19,008 bases of DNA, taken from Dehalococcoidia bacterium. Lineage in GTDB: Bacteria > Chloroflexota > Dehalococcoidia > GIF9 > AB-539-J10. Of the stretch, positions 7,480-15,575 are shown piece after piece. The position numbers and the translations under genes were made by a program. The notes below the pieces were generated by a model. That model ran no database searches. It saw nothing but the letters and a program-made list of their open reading frames with translations, and was not told the DNA's origin. The DNA lies in assembly GCA_030612165.1 (NCBI GenBank), contig JAUWOK010000009.1, positions 1 through 19,008 on the forward strand, in the 5' to 3' direction. The stretch's first letter is position 1. The number at the start of each line of letters is the position of its first letter.

Positions 7480-7525
7480 CAGTGCGGCCATACGAAGGCG
7501 GTTCGTGTATCGTATGGCCGCACTG
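7480..7525. repeat. 16-bp perfect inverted repeat between acs and the MFS gene
   Basis: CAGTGCGGCCATACGA (7480-7495) is the exact reverse complement of TCGTATGGCCGCACTG (7510-7525), with a 14-base loop. No T-run follows on the plus strand or on the minus strand, so it is not a standard intrinsic terminator. A small competing hairpin ACGAA/TTCGT (7492-7496 with 7502-7506) uses part of the left arm. It could be a factor-assisted terminator, an mRNA-stabilising structure protecting the acs 3' end, or a protein-binding site. Confidence 0.85.
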
Positions 7526-7572
7526 GCACGAATTCCAAAATCACTAAACCTTGAAAAGGAGGTGCGGCAACA

Positions 7573-8805
7573 TTGATCCCGACTAATAGATGGACAGTTC
7601 TCATTGGTGGTTTTCTATTAAACCTCATGCTGGGCATCGTATATGCCTGGAGCGTCTTTGTGCGCCCTTTAATGGATTCGTACGGATGGTCCAAAACAAC
7701 AGCCACTTTACCATTCACGATATTTTTAATAGTCTTTGCTCTCATGATGATTCCCGCAGGTAGGGCACAGGACAAGAAAGGGCCTCGTAAAATAGCCACG
7801 CTCGGCGGCATATTGCTCGGTGCAGGATTTTTGCTTTCACAGTTCATTGGAGACGTTCAAAATCCTGCCTTGTTGTGCGTAACTTATGGCCTGATAGCAG
7901 GCGCGGGATGCGGGCTGGGATACGCCTGTCCCATTCCGGCAATAAGGAAATGGTTTCCTGACAAGCCTGGATTATCAGTGGGGCTTGTTGTTATGGGCTT
8001 CGGGCTAAGTGCCTTGATCTTTGCCCCACTGCAACGCCATTTGTTAGACACTCAAGGGATAGATGCAACCTTCCGGATAGTCGGCCTGGTATTACTGGTA
8101 ATTGCCGTGCTGGCTGCCTCTCTTTTGAAAAATCCGCCTGAGGGATGGAAGCCTGCGGGCTGGCCCCCCCCACAAAAATCCGATACTTCAGTCGCAACCG
8201 GCCCCAGAGAATACACACAGAAAGAAGTTGTTAAAACAGGACAATTCTGGTTGACTTGGGTGATTTTCGTCTTCATGGCCGCGGCAGGGTTGATGGTTAT
8301 CGGGCATGTAGCGGCTTACGCGGAGGAAATCGGCTTAATAGCGGCTACCGCCGCCATCGCCACAGGCGTTCTTTCGGTCTTTAACGCAGGTGGCAGGCCG
8401 GGAAGCGGGTTCTTCTCTGACAAAAGTAGCGTGACAAAAACCATGCTCATTCTTTTCGCGGTACAGGGAGTCATGATGCTGGTCTTCCCTCATTTTGCAA
8501 CAACTACCGCAACGCTGTTTGTTACAGTCGCCGTTGTAGGTTTTTGTTTCGGCGCCAATTTTGCCATATTCCCTTCTATAACCGCTGACTCTTTCGGAAT
8601 CAAAAACATGGGGGCTAATTACGGGCTGGTATTCACCGCTTATGGTGTCGGTGGCATATTAGGCCCACTGATGGGATCACGAATCTACGACGCTACCCAG
8701 AGCTATACGACAGCATTCACCGTTGCTGCTGTGCTTGTCTTTGTAGCGGTAGGTTTAACCTGGCTGCTCAGAACCAAATATTTCAGCAGCAAGAAACAAG
8801 CTTGA
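7573..8805 (+). CDS. MFS transporter, OxlT (oxalate/formate antiporter)-like
   Basis: A 410-residue membrane protein of the major facilitator superfamily with about 12 hydrophobic segments. The start RWTVLIGGFLLNLMLGIVYA followed by WSVFVRPL and the loop GYACPIPAIRKWFPDKPG are typical of the oxalate:formate antiporter/monocarboxylate branch. The start is a TTG at 7573, supported by a very strong AAAAGGAGGTG site ending about 10 bases before it; the next in-frame ATG would remove most of the first membrane helix. It follows acs by 141 bases and ends at a bidirectional terminator. The substrate is probably a small carboxylate such as acetate, lactate, formate or oxalate; the acs neighbour hints at acetate, but this is inference. 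Confidence 0.85.
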   Translation: MIPTNRWTVLIGGFLLNLMLGIVYAWSVFVRPLMDSYGWSKTTATLPFTIFLIVFALMMIPAGRAQDKKGPRKIATLGGILLGAGFLLSQFIGDVQNPALLCVTYGLIAGAGCGLGYACPIPAIRKWFPDKPGLSVGLVVMGFGLSALIFAPLQRHLLDTQGIDATFRIVGLVLLVIAVLAASLLKNPPEGWKPAGWPPPQKSDTSVATGPREYTQKEVVKTGQFWLTWVIFVFMAAAGLMVIGHVAAYAEEIGLIAATAAIATGVLSVFNAGGRPGSGFFSDKSSVTKTMLILFAVQGVMMLVFPHFATTTATLFVTVAVVGFCFGANFAIFPSITADSFGIKNMGANYGLVFTAYGVGGILGPLMGSRIYDATQSYTTAFTVAAVLVFVAVGLTWLLRTKYFSSKKQA

Positions 8806-8809
8806 AATT

Positions 8810-8847
8810 AAAGGGCACTTCTTGTTTCATCAAGAGGTGCCCTTTCT
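8810..8847. terminator. Bidirectional intrinsic terminator between MFS gene and mfd
   Basis: AAAGGGCACTTCTTG (8810-8824) pairs with CAAGAGGTGCCCTTT (8831-8845) with one mismatch and a 6-base loop. A TTTCTT tail follows on the plus strand, and TTTAATTTC follows on the minus strand. It lies 4 bases after the MFS stop and about 45 bases after the mfd stop, in convergent orientation. Confidence 0.9.
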
Positions 8848-8891
8848 TCCCGGAACAAAGTAGCTAATCCTCTCCCTTTTTGATGCCAAAA

Positions 8892-11800
8892 TCAAGCCAT
8901 ATTCTGCAGTATTTCTTCCAAAGCCTTCTGCCACTTGTCCCCCAACTGCACAGTATCCAGTCTTATTTGCGCAAGTCCTACTTTAACAAACCCCCTGTAC
9001 TGATTGTCTGCAACCTTCTTCACTCTATCCATCAACATACCGCTATCCGTCTTTACAACAATATGCCGGCCGGATGTAAAAATAGTCCTTACTCCTCCTA
9101 GAGTAGACAAAATTCTTATCCTTACCACATAGAGGAGATTTTGCACAGGCGCAGGAACTTGCCCGAATCTATCTTCCATTTCTCTCCCTATATCCTCTAT
9201 CTCCTCAACTGTCCCTATCTCTGCCAGTCGTCGATACAAGAGTAGGCGCACATCCAAATCCGTCACGTATCCTTCAGGAATATAAGCAGACACAGGTAAT
9301 ACTACACTGGCGAATCGCCCCACCTTGCCTGCAATGGTTTCCTCTTCAAAACACTCATCCCTCTCGGATCGCAATTCTTCTACCGCTTCAGCAAGCAAAC
9401 GAGTATAAAGTTCAAATCCTACAGCCACAATATGCCCGCTCTGTTCAGTTCCCAGGAGATTGCCTGTCCCCCGAATCTCCATATCCTTCATAGCAATACC
9501 AAGCCCGGCACCAAGTTCATCGGCTTCAAAAATAGTCCGCAGTCTTTTATGAGCCTGTGGGGTCAACTGCTTTCCCTTATCAACCAGAAAATAAGCATGA
9601 GCATCGTTGGCACCACGACCTATTCTCCCCCTTAACTGGTAAAGCTGGGTCAGTCCCAACTTATCTGCCTGGTCAACAATCAAGGTATTAACCCGCGGTA
9701 TGTCCAACCCCATTTGGATAATGGTTGTGGTAACCAGAACATCCAGTTTGCCGGAAAGAAGCGCCTGCATCACCTTCTCCATCTCCTGTTCCGGCATACG
9801 CCCATGAGCTACAGCTATTCTGACGTCGGGCAATAGCTCCTGCAATCGGGCAGCAATAGAGAAGATACTGCGAATTCTGTTATGTACAAAGAAAACCTGG
9901 CCATTCCTCTCTAGCTCCCGCAACACTGCTCTCTTTATCAGCCCTTCATCGAAAAACCCTACCTGTGTCTTGACCGCCAGCCTTTCCTCAGGAGGAGTTT
10001 CTATTATGCTTATATCACGTATTCCCACCAAAGACATGTGCAGAGTGCGGGGGATAGGAGTAGCACTGAGCGCCAGCACGTCCACCTTCTCTTTCATACG
10101 TTTGAGACCTTCCTTTTGCACTACCCCAAAATGTTGTTCTTCATCGATAATCACCAATCCCAGGTCCTTAAACAAAACATCTTTTTGCAACAGACGATGA
10201 GTGCCAATACAAATATCCACTACGCCGGAGGACAAACCAGCAGTAACTTCCTCCTCCTCTTCACGAGAACAGAAGCGGCTCAGCATCCCCACCTTTACAG
10301 GAAAGGGGTGCAACCTCTCTCTAAAAGTAGCGAAATGCTGCTGAGCCAGTATGGTGGTGGGGCACAGCAACACCACCTGCTTGCTATCCATCACCGCTTT
10401 GAAAGCGGCGCGCAGTGCCACCTCAGTTTTACCATAACCCACATCTCCACAAATAAGCCTGTCCATCGGCCTGGGATTTTCCATATCTTGTTTGACCGCG
10501 GCAATCGCTTCACGCTGGTCAGGTGTCTCTACGTAAGGAAAAGAATCTTCCATCTCCTGTTGCCATAAAGTATCCTGAGAGAAGGCGAAGCCAGGCGTTG
10601 CCTCCCGAGCGGCGTGGAAGGAGAGTAACTCTCGGGCAATGCTAGCCACCGAATGCTTGATTCTTTGCTTGGTTCTTTCCCATTCATGCGTGCCCAAACG
10701 GTTCAAAGAAGGCAGCTTCTCATTATTGCCAAGATAAGCGGTAACTCGCCCCACCTGGTCGACAGGCGCATATATCCTGTCACCGGCGGCATACTCCAAG
10801 ACGAGGTATTCCTGTTCAATTCCCTCAACAGACATTCTGGTTAAACCACGAAATCTGCCAATACCGTGGTCAACATGGACTACATAATCACCCGGAACTA
10901 GGCGTCCATAAACCAGATGCCCGGTCATTTTCCTTTCCGTCTTTCGCGGCCTATGTTTTGCAGGACCAAAGAGTTCCGCGTCAGTGATCACAGTCAACAA
11001 ACTTTTAATTTCCCAGCCTTCGGCCAAGGAGCCACGCAGCAACGAAATAGAACCTGGCGGCGGCAAATCTACGATCTCGCTTTCCGGAACAAGATACATA
11101 TCTTGTTCTCGCAGTAATGCAGAGAGACGACTTGCCTGATTGCTAACTACAACAACACGTTGCTTTCTCTCTATCATCCTCTTCGCTTCTTCTATAAACA
11201 ACGATATCTTGCCCCCATAACTTCGAGAGAGAGCAAACGGTAACTTCTGAACATCCTCTCCTGTAACTCCCTCCCACGGCTCCAGCAACAACCTTTTCCT
11301 GCTCCCTATCTCTGCCCGCAACTCCTCCCATGCAAAATATGGAGAGGGAAGCAAAGACAATATCTCACATGTTTTTTTCTTATCTTCCCTGACTGTTTCG
11401 TCCCGCGCATGCAGCTTCTCCATGACAGCTTCAACCTCTCCAGGACAATCAATAACGACAAGAGCATCTTCTCGCATATATGCGAGAAGATTTCCCCTCT
11501 CGGGCAGTATTATTTCCCTGGCAGGAATAACCATCGCCGTGGCAATAGATTCCAGGGAACGCTGAGTCTCCGGGTCAAAAAATCTGATACTTTCTATCCT
11601 ATTGCCAAGCAACTCTATGCGAAAAGGAAAGCGCTTTCCTGGAGAAAAGATATCCACGATGCCCCCTCTGCGTGCCATCATGCCCGGCATTTCCACTACG
11701 TTCACCCTCTCGTATCCCATAGGCTGCCACCTGGCAATGAGACGGGGCAGATCAACATCCATGTTCCGCTGCAAAACGTGCGCCATCGCGTGGAAATCGT

Positions 11801-12209
11801 TGAGGGAAATAGTTTCGGCCGCAAAAGCAGCCGCCGATGCCACCACCAACGAAGCTTCTTTTTCAGAAAAAGCCAGAGCAGCCAGCACCCGCAATCTCTC
11901 CCTGGAAGCGGCAGATTGGCAGGAGCTATCTTCATAAGCCCTAGCATCAGATTCAGGGAAAAGCCAAACTCGCTCAGGGGAAGTAAGCCAGGAGGACAAT
12001 TGTTCCTGAATTCTCCGGGCATTCTCGGGATGAGCGGTAATTACCAGCACGGGCACTTGGCATTGTTCATGAAGAGCAGCAACAAGAACAGGTCTGGCCG
12101 CTTCCAGCGCCGTCACTCTGCCTTCGCTCCCAGACTCAAAAATTTTTTCCCTCAATAGCCTGTAGTCTTGCGTTTCCCAGATTAACGGTAACAGTCCATG
12201 CAATTTCAT
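8892..12209 (-). CDS. mfd: Transcription-repair coupling factor Mfd
   Basis: DNA translocase that removes RNA polymerase stalled at lesions and recruits UvrA. The 1105-residue product has the full domain order: UvrB-like N-terminal module (NRIESIRFFDPETQRSLESI near 210), the RNA-polymerase-interacting CarD-like domain (PGDYVVHVDHGIGRFRGL near 438-456), the RecG-like helicase motor with Walker A GDVGYGKTE (about 585), DEEQHFG (about 686), LSATPIPRTLHMSL, TTIIQMGLDIPR (about 826) and QLRGRIGRG, and the C-terminal TRCF domain. It is slightly shorter than the usual 1150 or so. The start may be ATG 12209 or the in-frame TTG at 12215. Neither has a ribosome binding site, while a TATACT box lies just 8 bases before the TTG. 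No pth gene precedes it, unlike many Firmicutes. Confidence 0.96.
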   Translation of the reverse strand: MKLHGLLPLIWETQDYRLLREKIFESGSEGRVTALEAARPVLVAALHEQCQVPVLVITAHPENARRIQEQLSSWLTSPERVWLFPESDARAYEDSSCQSAASRERLRVLAALAFSEKEASLVVASAAAFAAETISLNDFHAMAHVLQRNMDVDLPRLIARWQPMGYERVNVVEMPGMMARRGGIVDIFSPGKRFPFRIELLGNRIESIRFFDPETQRSLESIATAMVIPAREIILPERGNLLAYMREDALVVIDCPGEVEAVMEKLHARDETVREDKKKTCEILSLLPSPYFAWEELRAEIGSRKRLLLEPWEGVTGEDVQKLPFALSRSYGGKISLFIEEAKRMIERKQRVVVVSNQASRLSALLREQDMYLVPESEIVDLPPPGSISLLRGSLAEGWEIKSLLTVITDAELFGPAKHRPRKTERKMTGHLVYGRLVPGDYVVHVDHGIGRFRGLTRMSVEGIEQEYLVLEYAAGDRIYAPVDQVGRVTAYLGNNEKLPSLNRLGTHEWERTKQRIKHSVASIARELLSFHAAREATPGFAFSQDTLWQQEMEDSFPYVETPDQREAIAAVKQDMENPRPMDRLICGDVGYGKTEVALRAAFKAVMDSKQVVLLCPTTILAQQHFATFRERLHPFPVKVGMLSRFCSREEEEEVTAGLSSGVVDICIGTHRLLQKDVLFKDLGLVIIDEEQHFGVVQKEGLKRMKEKVDVLALSATPIPRTLHMSLVGIRDISIIETPPEERLAVKTQVGFFDEGLIKRAVLRELERNGQVFFVHNRIRSIFSIAARLQELLPDVRIAVAHGRMPEQEMEKVMQALLSGKLDVLVTTTIIQMGLDIPRVNTLIVDQADKLGLTQLYQLRGRIGRGANDAHAYFLVDKGKQLTPQAHKRLRTIFEADELGAGLGIAMKDMEIRGTGNLLGTEQSGHIVAVGFELYTRLLAEAVEELRSERDECFEEETIAGKVGRFASVVLPVSAYIPEGYVTDLDVRLLLYRRLAEIGTVEEIEDIGREMEDRFGQVPAPVQNLLYVVRIRILSTLGGVRTIFTSGRHIVVKTDSGMLMDRVKKVADNQYRGFVKVGLAQIRLDTVQLGDKWQKALEEILQNMA

Positions 12210-12223
12210 AAGCAAGATATTTT

Positions 12224-12229
12224 AGTATA
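12224..12229 (-). promoter_or_regulatory. Putative -10 box of mfd
   Basis: TATACT on the minus strand (12229-12224) leaves 8 bases before the TTG at 12215 and 14 before the ATG at 12209, implying a leaderless or nearly leaderless mRNA. No good -35 is visible at 16-18 bases upstream, so confidence is low. Confidence 0.4.
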
Positions 12230-12261
12230 AAACCATTTCTCCTGCACCAGCTTTCCCTGAC

Positions 12262-12293
12262 AAAAAATGCCAGGCTGCAAACTGGCGCCTGGC
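12262..12293 (-). terminator. Orphan intrinsic terminator on the minus strand
   Basis: Read on the minus strand, GCCAGGC (12293-12287), an 11-base loop and GCCTGGC (12275-12269) are followed by ATTTTTT (12268-12262). It has a good GC stem and T-tract in the minus direction only; on the plus strand the tail is TATTTGC. No minus-strand gene stands upstream of it, since proB lies on the other strand. Confidence 0.7.
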
Positions 12294-12388
12294 TATTTGC
12301 GCGTCATGCACAACCGTGTTCTTTCCATGGAAAAGCGACACTTTTTTCAACAAAACAGGCAAATATACAAACATTCACCAGCGTCCTT

Positions 12389-12397
12389 TGCTATAAT
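12389..12397 (+). promoter_or_regulatory. Extended -10 promoter of proB
   Basis: TGC followed by the consensus TATAAT (12392-12397) forms a perfect extended -10 element (TGn-TATAAT), which can work without a good -35; none is seen. The proB ATG begins 8 bases after the box (at 12405), where transcription itself would be expected to start. Confidence 0.7.
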
Positions 12398-12404
12398 TTT
12401 AACG

Positions 12405-13517
12405 ATGTCTTATCACCGTATAGTGATTAAATTCGGCACCACTCTCCTGACTTCAGGAACAGGCCACCTCAGCTTGCAGACAATGGACCACCTGATAAGG
12501 CAGGTAGCGCTCCTGCGTCACCAGGGCAAGGAATTGCTGATAGTATCTTCAGGAGCCATTGCTGCCGGCAAAGAAAAGCTCGAGGCGTCACCTTCACATA
12601 AGAATATACCTTCTAAACAGGTAATGGCTTCCGTAGGGCAAAGCCGTTTAATGCAAGTCTACGAACAACTTTTACACCAACAAGGGATTATGGCGGCACA
12701 GGCATTGTTGACCAAAAGAGATCTGCTTGACCGTGCCGGATATCTCAATGCGCGCAACACCCTGCTTTCCCTTATAGGTCTCGGCGTTATCTGCATCGTT
12801 AACGAAAATGATGTCGTCGCCACTGACGAGATTGAAGGGGCTGACTTTGGAGATAACGACAACCTCTCCGCTATGACAGCCAACCTGGTTGATGCCGACC
12901 TTCTGGTGTTGCTCACCGACGTCGCCGGGTTATATACCTCTAACCCACACCTCTATCCTCAGGCCAAACTCATCTCCAGAGTGGAAAAAATCAACGTCGA
13001 GATAGAACGCATGGCTGGAGATGCCCGCAATTCCCAGGGAACCGGCGGTATGGTTACCAAAATTGAAGCAGCCAAACTAGCAACCACTTCCGGGATAGCC
13101 GTAGTCATTGCCGACGGAAACACGCCTGATATTTTGACAAAAATCAGCAATGGGGAAGACATCGGCACGTTTTTCCTTCCTTTGCTTTCCAAGATGGAAA
13201 GCAAAAAACGCTGGATGCTCAGCGGATTGGCTTCCAGAGGAAAGCTGATGATAGACGAAGGAGCGGCGCTGGCACTTAAGGAAAAGAATAAAAGCCTGTT
13301 GCCAGCAGGAATAGTAAAGGTTAAGGGCAATTTCCACCGCGGTGACATCGTGGAGATTTTTGATAATCAGGGCAATCGTGTCGGCTGCGGCATCTCCAAC
13401 TACGCGGCAAGCGATATTATTCTCATTAAAGGACAGCAATCAGACAAAATCAAACCTATTCTGAGCTATGATTACGGTGAGGAGGCGGTGCACAGGAACA
13501 ACATGGTCGTGCTATAA
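12405..13517 (+). CDS. proB: Glutamate 5-kinase
   Basis: Phosphorylates glutamate to gamma-glutamyl phosphate, the first step of proline synthesis. The 370-residue product has an amino acid kinase domain (VIKFGTTLL at the N-terminus; NENDVVATDEIEGADFGDND in the middle; LLTDVAGLYTSNP) and a C-terminal PUA domain from about residue 270 (SRGKLMIDEGAALAL to the end), the standard bacterial architecture. ATG 12405 matches the family N-terminus. The frame is open further upstream to 12267, but those codons contain the -10 box and look non-coding. No ribosome binding site precedes the ATG. proA follows after 31 bases. Proline feedback inhibition is a family property not visible here. Confidence 0.94.
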   Translation: MSYHRIVIKFGTTLLTSGTGHLSLQTMDHLIRQVALLRHQGKELLIVSSGAIAAGKEKLEASPSHKNIPSKQVMASVGQSRLMQVYEQLLHQQGIMAAQALLTKRDLLDRAGYLNARNTLLSLIGLGVICIVNENDVVATDEIEGADFGDNDNLSAMTANLVDADLLVLLTDVAGLYTSNPHLYPQAKLISRVEKINVEIERMAGDARNSQGTGGMVTKIEAAKLATTSGIAVVIADGNTPDILTKISNGEDIGTFFLPLLSKMESKKRWMLSGLASRGKLMIDEGAALALKEKNKSLLPAGIVKVKGNFHRGDIVEIFDNQGNRVGCGISNYAASDIILIKGQQSDKIKPILSYDYGEEAVHRNNMVVL

Positions 13518-13518
13518 T
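13510..13518 (+). promoter_or_regulatory. Possible internal extended -10 promoter for proA
   Basis: TGC-TATAAT (TATAAT at 13513-13518) is identical to the element before proB and overlaps the proB stop codon (CTA TAA). A start near 13525 would give proA a leader of about 24 bases containing GGAAA. It could be a chance match, since no -35 box is evident. Confidence 0.4.
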
Positions 13519-13548
13519 CACGAAAATACATCCTCGGAAACCAGTGAA

Positions 13549-14841
13549 GTGACAGAAAGAGCAGAGAGGCAATCCGCAGCACTTGAGTTAAAAGCAGCGG
13601 GACAAGCGGCAAAGATAGCTTCTCGTCGGCTTGCTTTTCTTTCCACTGCTGTTAAAAACAATGCCCTGCTCAATATTGCCAATGCTCTTATCTCCAGGCA
13701 AGAGGAAATCCTTGCCGCCAATAAGGTAGATTACGACGCCGCCAGGGCTTCTGGAATGAGCGAGTCCATGATCGACAGGCTTATATTATCTCCATCTCGC
13801 CTTGAAGCCATGGCACAAGACGTGCGAGCAATAGCCGCTCTCCCTGACCCGGTGGGAGAGATAATAGAAAAGCGTACTTTGCCCAACGGGCTACAGATAA
13901 GCAAGCGGCGGGTTCCCCTGGGAGTAATCGGGGCAATTTACGAAAGTCGCCCTAATGTTACTATAGACATCTCTTGCCTGTGTTTAAAAGCAGGCAACGC
14001 CATTATCCTCCGCGGGGGCAAGGAAGCCATCAATTCCAACAACGTCCTGTCCAGAATAGCGCAGGAAGCCTGCCGTCAGACGGGAGTACCCGACGGCGCA
14101 ATCCAGTTTATCCAGTCTCCCGAGCATGCGCTGGTCAATCAGATGCTCAAGATGAAGGGGATAATTGACCTGATAATCCCCCGGGGCGGGGCGGGGTTAA
14201 TAAAACTCATCTCGGAAAGCGCTACCATGCCTGTCATCACCGGTGGCATAGGAGTATGCCACGCTTATATAGATAAAGAGGCAGATATTGAAAAGGCAAC
14301 AGCTATCGCCCACAATGCCAAAGTGCAACGGCCAACCGTCTGTAATGCCCTGGATTGTCTGCTGGTTCACGCCGAAATCGCCCCTGCTTACCTACCCTTC
14401 ATCGCCCGACGCTGGGCCGAATCCGGAGTGGAAATGCATTGCGACCAGCGGGCGCTGGAGATTCTTAAGCCAATATTCTCCCTGCAAATTGTCCCTGCAG
14501 TAGATGGCGATTGGGGCAAAGAATTCCTTTCCCTGGTAGCGGCAATCAAGATAGTTGACTCCCTGGACGAAGCGCTAGAGCACATTGAAACATACGGCTC
14601 AGGGCATTCCGAAGCTATCGTCACCGAAAATCATGCGGCAGCCCAGCGCTTTCTTAACGAGGTGGACGCCGCTTGTGTATACGCTAACGCCAGCACCAGG
14701 TTCACGGATGGCAGCCAGTTTGGTATGGGTGCCGAAATAGGTATCAGCACCCAAAAGTTCCACGCCCGGGGACCAATGTCTTTAAGGGAAATCACCAGTT
14801 ACAAATGGACTATCTTTGGCAATGGACAAGTTCGCGCTTGA
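13549..14841 (+). CDS. proA: Gamma-glutamyl phosphate reductase (glutamate-5-semialdehyde dehydrogenase)
   Basis: NADPH-dependent reduction of gamma-glutamyl phosphate to glutamate semialdehyde, the second step of proline synthesis, using the labile product of ProB. The protein is 430 residues from GTG 13549, close to the family length of about 415-420. It has an aldehyde dehydrogenase fold with GVIGAIYESRPNVTIDISCLC near the N-terminal third, AIILRGGKEAINSNNVL, IIPRGGAGLI, and the catalytic cysteine in TVCNALDCLLVH (Cys265). The C-terminal SRFTDGSQFGMGAEIGISTQ motif appears here as TRFTDGSQFGMGAEIGISTQ. GTG is chosen because GGAAA lies about 9 bases upstream and the codons before it overlap the end of proB and do not look like ProA. 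Confidence 0.94.
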   Translation: MTERAERQSAALELKAAGQAAKIASRRLAFLSTAVKNNALLNIANALISRQEEILAANKVDYDAARASGMSESMIDRLILSPSRLEAMAQDVRAIAALPDPVGEIIEKRTLPNGLQISKRRVPLGVIGAIYESRPNVTIDISCLCLKAGNAIILRGGKEAINSNNVLSRIAQEACRQTGVPDGAIQFIQSPEHALVNQMLKMKGIIDLIIPRGGAGLIKLISESATMPVITGGIGVCHAYIDKEADIEKATAIAHNAKVQRPTVCNALDCLLVHAEIAPAYLPFIARRWAESGVEMHCDQRALEILKPIFSLQIVPAVDGDWGKEFLSLVAAIKIVDSLDEALEHIETYGSGHSEAIVTENHAAAQRFLNEVDAACVYANASTRFTDGSQFGMGAEIGISTQKFHARGPMSLREITSYKWTIFGNGQVRA

Positions 14842-14917
14842 TCTCTCGGAATTTTGCTTTTTCCCGCGGCTTTAAATCGCCAAAGGATACAATAAATAAA
14901 AATAGCAGGGAGGGAAA

Positions 14918-15538
14918 ATGAAAATTCTAGGTATAGTATGCACGCCAAGAGTCGGGGGTAACACAGAGATACTCATGCAACAGACGCTCAAAGGAGCCGA
15001 GGATGCCGGCGCTGAAAGCGAAATACTCTTTATCAGAGACAAAAATATTCATCCTTGCGACGGTTGCTTTACGTGTCAAGGTACGTGGGTATGTCATTTC
15101 AAAGACGACATGGAGGAAATTGCCGAGAAGATGGTAGCGGCTGACGGCATAATCATCGGAGCTCCCACCTACTGGACCATGTGCGGGTTGGGAGCCAATT
15201 TCCTGGACCGGGTTTATCCAATCGCGGCAGCGGGGAAATTAGCCAATAAGGTAGGGGCAGGTATTGGCGTCGGAGCACTTATGGCTGTAGATACGGCAGT
15301 GCTCATGCCGCTACGCCGTTTTTTTCTCTACAGTCATGTGCTCTGTGTGGAATGCATCGGGGCTTATGCCCGCATGCCGGGCGAAGTTAAACAAAAGGTA
15401 TATGATATGAAATCCGCATGGGAACTCGGCCGTCTCATGGTATTATTTGCCGAAAACGGCAATAAATATCCGGAGGAATATGCCGGACGTTTTCACGGAT
15501 ACGTCATGAAGAAATACGGTGCCTCGCCGTATCCCTGA
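14918..15538 (+). CDS. Iron-sulfur flavoprotein / NADPH-dependent FMN reductase family
   Basis: A 206-residue flavodoxin-fold protein. It has an N-terminal FMN-phosphate loop (TPRVGGNTE, residues 9-17), a GAPTYW flavin contact near 82-87, and a compact cysteine motif, CDGCFTCQGTWVC, with cysteines at 47, 50, 53 and 59. This spacing (Cx2Cx2Cx5C) is that of the 4Fe-4S site of archaeal-type iron-sulfur flavoproteins (Isf). Isf-family proteins pass electrons between ferredoxin and small acceptors such as O2 or peroxide; the physiological partner here is unknown. A strong GGGAGGG site precedes ATG 14918. The HD-domain gene follows after 36 bases, but no functional link is evident. Confidence 0.88.
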   Translation: MKILGIVCTPRVGGNTEILMQQTLKGAEDAGAESEILFIRDKNIHPCDGCFTCQGTWVCHFKDDMEEIAEKMVAADGIIIGAPTYWTMCGLGANFLDRVYPIAAAGKLANKVGAGIGVGALMAVDTAVLMPLRRFFLYSHVLCVECIGAYARMPGEVKQKVYDMKSAWELGRLMVLFAENGNKYPEEYAGRFHGYVMKKYGASPYP

Positions 15539-15545
15539 TCGGAAA

Positions 15546-15575
15546 ATGGAGGAAACAAGAGAAGAACAACATTAA
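15546..15575 (+). other. Nine-codon leader frame overlapping the HD gene start
   Basis: ATG 15546 opens a frame of nine codons (MEETREEQH) ending in TAA 15573-15575, which overlaps the ATG of the next gene as TAATG. The only good ribosome binding sequence, GGAGG (15548-15552), lies inside it and is 22 bases from the HD start. Translational coupling is possible but unproven. Confidence 0.3.

Noticed and set aside
7278..7847. Minus-strand frame of 189 codons across the acs-MFS junction
   Set aside because: It is antisense to the conserved acs C-terminus and the first MFS helices and crosses the hairpin; no ribosome site.
11409..12158. Long plus-strand frame of 249 codons inside mfd
   Set aside because: Antisense shadow of the intact Mfd coding sequence, with no ribosome site or recognisable domain.
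12267..12404. N-terminal extension of ProB by 46 codons
   Set aside because: The extension contains the orphan terminator and the TATAAT box, and ProB proteins start at the conserved kinase strand encoded just after ATG 12405.
13468..13548. N-terminal extension of ProA overlapping the end of proB
   Set aside because: The codons are a second reading of the proB C-terminus and do not resemble ProA; GTG 13549 gives the normal length.
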